Assembly (NCBI GenBank): GCA_033762815.1
Contig: JANRLF010000011.1
Coordinates: forward strand, 1 to 41,863
Source: JANRLF01 sp033762815
GTDB taxonomy: Bacteria; Bacteroidota; Bacteroidia; Chitinophagales; CAIOSU01
DNA length: 41,863 bases
Reading direction: 5' to 3'
Shown one piece after another: positions 38,989 to 41,863 of this stretch. The position numbers and the translations under genes are program-made. Position 1 is the stretch's first letter. Every line of letters begins with the position of its first letter. Below the pieces are notes generated by a model. That model was not told the origin of the DNA and did no database searches. It worked only from the letters and a program-made list of their open reading frames with translations.

Positions 38989-41562
38989 ATGGAATCGAAA
39001 TTTTCACCTAGAGTTAAAGAAGTGATTTCTTACAGCCGCGAGGAAGCCCTGCGCTTAGGACACGATTATATAGGTATTGAACACTTGTTGTTGGGCTTGA
39101 TTCGTGAGGGAGAAGGGCTGGCTATGAGGGTCATCAAATCATTGGACGTTGACGTGCCCCAGCTCCGCAAATCGGTAGAAGAAGCTATTAAAGACAAGGT
39201 GTCAAAAACCACCTATAACATGGGCAGCTTGCCCCTGACCAAACAGGCTGAAAAGGTGCTAAAAATCACCGTGCTGGAAGCTAAGGTTTTAAAGAGCGAC
39301 ATTATCGGTACGGAGCACTTGTTGTTGTCTATTTTAAAGAACACCGACAATATCGCCACCCAATTGTTGAAACAGCACGAGATAGACTATGATGTCTTTA
39401 AGGCGGAATTGGACTACGTGAAGCACGACATAACTGATGAATTGTCCAACGACTCGAATGACGAGGACGATTATGGCGACGAGGAAAGGGCCCGTGGCTT
39501 TGGCACTGGTGGTGGAGGCAAGAAGGGTGCTGCCGCAAAATCAAAAACGCCGGTGCTGGACAACTTTGGCCGCGATGTAACCAAGCTGGCAGAAGAAGGC
39601 AACTTGGACCCTATCGTAGGCCGTGCCACTGAAATTGAACGCGTTTCGCAAATACTGAGCCGTCGTAAAAAGAACAACCCTATATTGATAGGAGAGCCAG
39701 GCGTAGGTAAAACCGCTATTGTAGAAGGCTTGGCACTGCGCATCATCAAAAGGCAGGTATCGCGCGTATTGTTCGATAAGCGCATCGTGATGCTTGACTT
39801 GGCAGCTTTGGTGGCCGGTACCAAATACCGTGGCCAGTTCGAAGAGCGGATGAAGGCCATTATGAACGAATTGGAAAAGAACCGCGACGTGATTCTTTTC
39901 ATCGATGAGATACATACGATAGTAGGTGCCGGTGGCGCCACTGGTTCTTTGGACGCATCGAATATCTTTAAACCGGCATTGGCTAGGGGCGAATTACAGT
40001 GCATTGGTGCCTCTACCTTGGATGAGTACCGTCAATACATTGAAAAAGACGGGGCGTTGGATAGGCGTTTCCAAAAGGTATTGATCGATCCGCCATCGCC
40101 TGATGATACTATTCATATCCTGAATAACATTCGTCCTAAATACGAGGACTTCCATAATGTCACTTATTCCGAAGAGGCTATTGCCGCCTGTGTGAGCTTG
40201 AGCAACCGTTACATCACAGACCGTTTCTTGCCAGACAAGGCCATTGACGTGTTGGACGAAGTGGGTGCCCGCGTGCACTTAAAGAATATCCACGTACCTG
40301 AGAGCATTATCGACCTTGAGAAGAAAATTGAGGATATCAAGGTACAGAAGAACCAAGTGGTGAAAAGCCAAAAGTATGAAGAGGCTGCCCGCTTGAGAGA
40401 TAATGAAAAGAAACTGCTGGAGGACTTGGAGAGTGCCAAAGACCAGTGGGAAGAAGAAACCCGCAACAAGAAATATCCTGTTGAGGAAGAAGATATTGCA
40501 GAAGTAGTAGCTATGATGACTGGCATACCCGTGAAAAGGATTGCCCAAAGCGAAAGCACAAAGTTGCTGAACATGGCTACCGACTTGAAAGGTGCCGTTA
40601 TCGGTCAAGATGACGCCATCGTGAAAATTACCAAAGCCATTCAGCGTAACCGCGTAGGTTTGAAAGACCCCAAGAAACCAATAGGTACCTTTATTTTCCT
40701 AGGGCCAACCGGTGTGGGTAAAACGGAATTGGCGCGTGCCCTTGCCAGATACCTGTTCGATTCGGAAGATTCTTTGATTCGTATCGACATGAGCGAGTAC
40801 ATGGAGAAATTTGCCGTGACCCGCTTGATTGGTGCCCCTCCAGGATACGTTGGCTATGAAGAAGGTGGCCAATTGACCGAAAAGGTGCGTCGCAAACCTT
40901 ATTCCGTTATCCTGTTGGACGAGATTGAGAAAGCACACCCTGATGTGTACAACGTACTGTTGCAGGTGTTGGATGATGGTATCCTTACCGATGGCTTGGG
41001 CAGAAAGGTGGACTTTAAGAACACTTTGATTATCATGACCTCCAATATCGGAGCCCGTCAGTTAAAAGACTTTGGTAAAGGTATCGGGTTCTCTACTTCG
41101 GCCCGCGAAGCATCAGCCGATGAGTACGAAAAAGGCGTGATTGAAAAGGCCTTAAAACGTACCTTCTCTCCTGAGTTCTTGAACAGGATTGACGATGTGG
41201 TTATCTTCAACTCTTTGAGGCGCGAAGATATTCTTCAAATCATCGACATTGTGATGAAGGACGTGTACAAGCGCATGGAAAACCTGGGCTACACCGTTCA
41301 GTTGAGCGAGGAAGCGAAAAACTTTGTTGCCGAAAAAGGTTTTGACCCACAATTTGGCGCTAGGCCATTGCATAGGGCTATCCAAAAATATTTGGAAGAC
41401 CCCTTGGCAGAGGAAATTTTGCGCAGCAAGGTAAAAGAAGGCGATATTTTCAGCGTGGAGTTGGATGTACCCGAGCAGAAGCTGGTAATCAGCGTGAAGA
41501 AAGGCAAAGCCCCCGCCAAGAAAACCCGCCCGGAAGAAAAACCTGAAGGCCCCACGGAATAG
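38989..41562 (+). CDS. clpC: ATP-dependent Clp protease ATP-binding subunit ClpC
   Basis: An 857-residue Hsp100 unfoldase that feeds ClpP. It has two N-terminal Clp-N repeats (1-145), an acidic then Gly/Lys linker (about 150-185), AAA-1 with Walker A G225-EPGVGKT, a middle domain with a UVR-like coiled coil near 458-493 (YEEAARLRDNEKKL), and AAA-2 with Walker A G572-PTGVGKT. The UVR segment identifies ClpC instead of ClpA or ClpB. The C-terminus is Lys/Pro-rich. ClpC degrades misfolded proteins and regulators. No adaptor gene (McsB, MecA) lies next to it. No terminator was found after it; the gene is followed by intergenic repeats. Confidence 0.96.
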   Translation: MESKFSPRVKEVISYSREEALRLGHDYIGIEHLLLGLIREGEGLAMRVIKSLDVDVPQLRKSVEEAIKDKVSKTTYNMGSLPLTKQAEKVLKITVLEAKVLKSDIIGTEHLLLSILKNTDNIATQLLKQHEIDYDVFKAELDYVKHDITDELSNDSNDEDDYGDEERARGFGTGGGGKKGAAAKSKTPVLDNFGRDVTKLAEEGNLDPIVGRATEIERVSQILSRRKKNNPILIGEPGVGKTAIVEGLALRIIKRQVSRVLFDKRIVMLDLAALVAGTKYRGQFEERMKAIMNELEKNRDVILFIDEIHTIVGAGGATGSLDASNIFKPALARGELQCIGASTLDEYRQYIEKDGALDRRFQKVLIDPPSPDDTIHILNNIRPKYEDFHNVTYSEEAIAACVSLSNRYITDRFLPDKAIDVLDEVGARVHLKNIHVPESIIDLEKKIEDIKVQKNQVVKSQKYEEAARLRDNEKKLLEDLESAKDQWEEETRNKKYPVEEEDIAEVVAMMTGIPVKRIAQSESTKLLNMATDLKGAVIGQDDAIVKITKAIQRNRVGLKDPKKPIGTFIFLGPTGVGKTELARALARYLFDSEDSLIRIDMSEYMEKFAVTRLIGAPPGYVGYEEGGQLTEKVRRKPYSVILLDEIEKAHPDVYNVLLQVLDDGILTDGLGRKVDFKNTLIIMTSNIGARQLKDFGKGIGFSTSAREASADEYEKGVIEKALKRTFSPEFLNRIDDVVIFNSLRREDILQIIDIVMKDVYKRMENLGYTVQLSEEAKNFVAEKGFDPQFGARPLHRAIQKYLEDPLAEEILRSKVKEGDIFSVELDVPEQKLVISVKKGKAPAKKTRPEEKPEGPTE

Positions 41563-41570
41563 CAGATTTG

Positions 41571-41593
41571 AGTAGCTAGTATCAAGTAGCAAG
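41571..41593 (+). repeat. Dispersed 23-bp intergenic repeat, copy B
   Basis: It matches the minus strand of 15823-15845 at 21 of 23 bases. It begins nine bases after the clpC stop, in a gap of 162 bases. Confidence 0.6.
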
Positions 41594-41687
41594 ACGCTGT
41601 TTTGATGAACTGCTATATGGTCATATTGTTAGATTGCCAATGTGTTGGTAATTGCAAGAATTGCCGAAATATCAAGTTGGCTAATCA

Positions 41688-41719
41688 ATCAGCACATTAG
41701 CATATCAGCACATTAGCAC
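41688..41719. repeat. Tandem repeat, two copies of a 16-bp unit
   Basis: atcagcacattagcat (41688-41703) is followed by atcagcacattagcac (41704-41719) and the start of a third copy. It lies directly before the stop codon of the minus-strand gene at the window end, so it is in that gene's 3' flank. Confidence 0.8.
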
Positions 41720-41724
41720 ATCAA

Positions 41725-41862
41725 CTAGGCATTCGGCATCTCCGGCTCCTCTATGAGGTTCCAGTGGCTCCTGACTTTTTTGGGCAGGTACCAGTTTTGG
41801 AACTTGCGCTCCAACAGCCATGCCAGCCTGCGCCATTCCAGTTTCTTCTCCACGTCGCGCAG
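41725..41862 (-). CDS. C-terminal fragment of an unidentified protein
   Basis: The minus strand is open from the window edge to a TAG at 41725-41727, giving 45 residues. It starts LRDVEKKLEWRRLAWLLERK, continues FQNWYLPKKVRSHWNLIEEP and ends EMPNA. The composition (Arg, Trp, Leu, Lys) looks coding, but no family is recognised from the fragment. The start lies beyond the window. The gene would be convergent with clpC. Confidence 0.55.
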   Translation of the reverse strand: MRDVEKKLEWRRLAWLLERKFQNWYLPKKVRSHWNLIEEPEMPNA

Positions 41863-41863
41863 C

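Overview
The window looks like chromosomal DNA of a member of the Bacteroidota, probably from the Sphingobacteriia/Chitinophagia/Saprospiria side. Supporting signs are a secreted protein with a type IX secretion (T9SS) type A sorting domain, a DUF5723-OmpA outer-membrane protein, an IPExxxVDY protein next to pyruvate kinase, a PIN-PhoH protein, a SPOR-like secreted protein, a STAS gene joined to RNase Z, and promoter-like boxes matching the Bacteroidota -7 consensus TAnnTTTG instead of a sigma-70 -10 box. No rRNA, tRNA, CRISPR array, prophage or intact insertion sequence was recognised. Most of the window is dense core genome.

Layout. 1-930: the tail of a GIY-YIG protein, then a repeat-rich gap holding hairpins and a 9 x 11 bp tandem array. 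930-6290: a universal stress protein, a T9SS cargo protein and a DUF5723-TSP3-OmpA protein, closed by a strong terminator. 6290-11915: an MBL-fold hydrolase, a pdhA-TPR-ribH operon on the minus strand, divergent recF, and a PIN-PhoH ATPase. 11916-13325: a small accessory patch with a HepT/MntA toxin-antitoxin pair beside repeat-rich non-coding DNA. 13326-18500: an LpxH-like phosphoesterase, an M19 dipeptidase, an iron-type alcohol dehydrogenase, a small lipoprotein and a solenoid protein built of exact 26-residue units.

18600-24070: a SPOR-like protein, a gamma-class carbonic anhydrase, a GT9 glycosyltransferase, pyk with its IPExxxVDY partner, and the acpP-fabF fatty-acid pair. 24086-28000: a DUF892 ferritin-like protein and the two-gene bacterial NHEJ system, Ku and LigD. 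28018-30630: an ECF sigma operon with two membrane proteins, an orphan lipoprotein, and a 33-residue basic gene with its own terminator. 30640-38740: a LysE exporter followed by a long minus-strand run (STAS, rnz, cysS, M28/QC-like hydrolase, SBF transporter, adk, obgE, SRPBCC, FMN reductase). 38989-41562: clpC. The window ends in the 3' part of an unidentified minus-strand gene.

The genes are mainly housekeeping: pyruvate metabolism (pyk, pdhA), riboflavin, fatty-acid initiation, nucleotide and ribosome GTPase functions, tRNA charging and RNA processing. A stress and genome-repair theme is added by Usp, DUF892, Ku/LigD, ClpC and RecF. The least ordinary items are the 26-residue solenoid protein, the 33-residue gene, the 11-bp tandem array, the sigma/membrane-protein operon, the HepT/MntA patch and several precise inverted repeats beside genes. 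I saw no clear novel multi-gene system. All calls come from reading the sequence; no database search was run.
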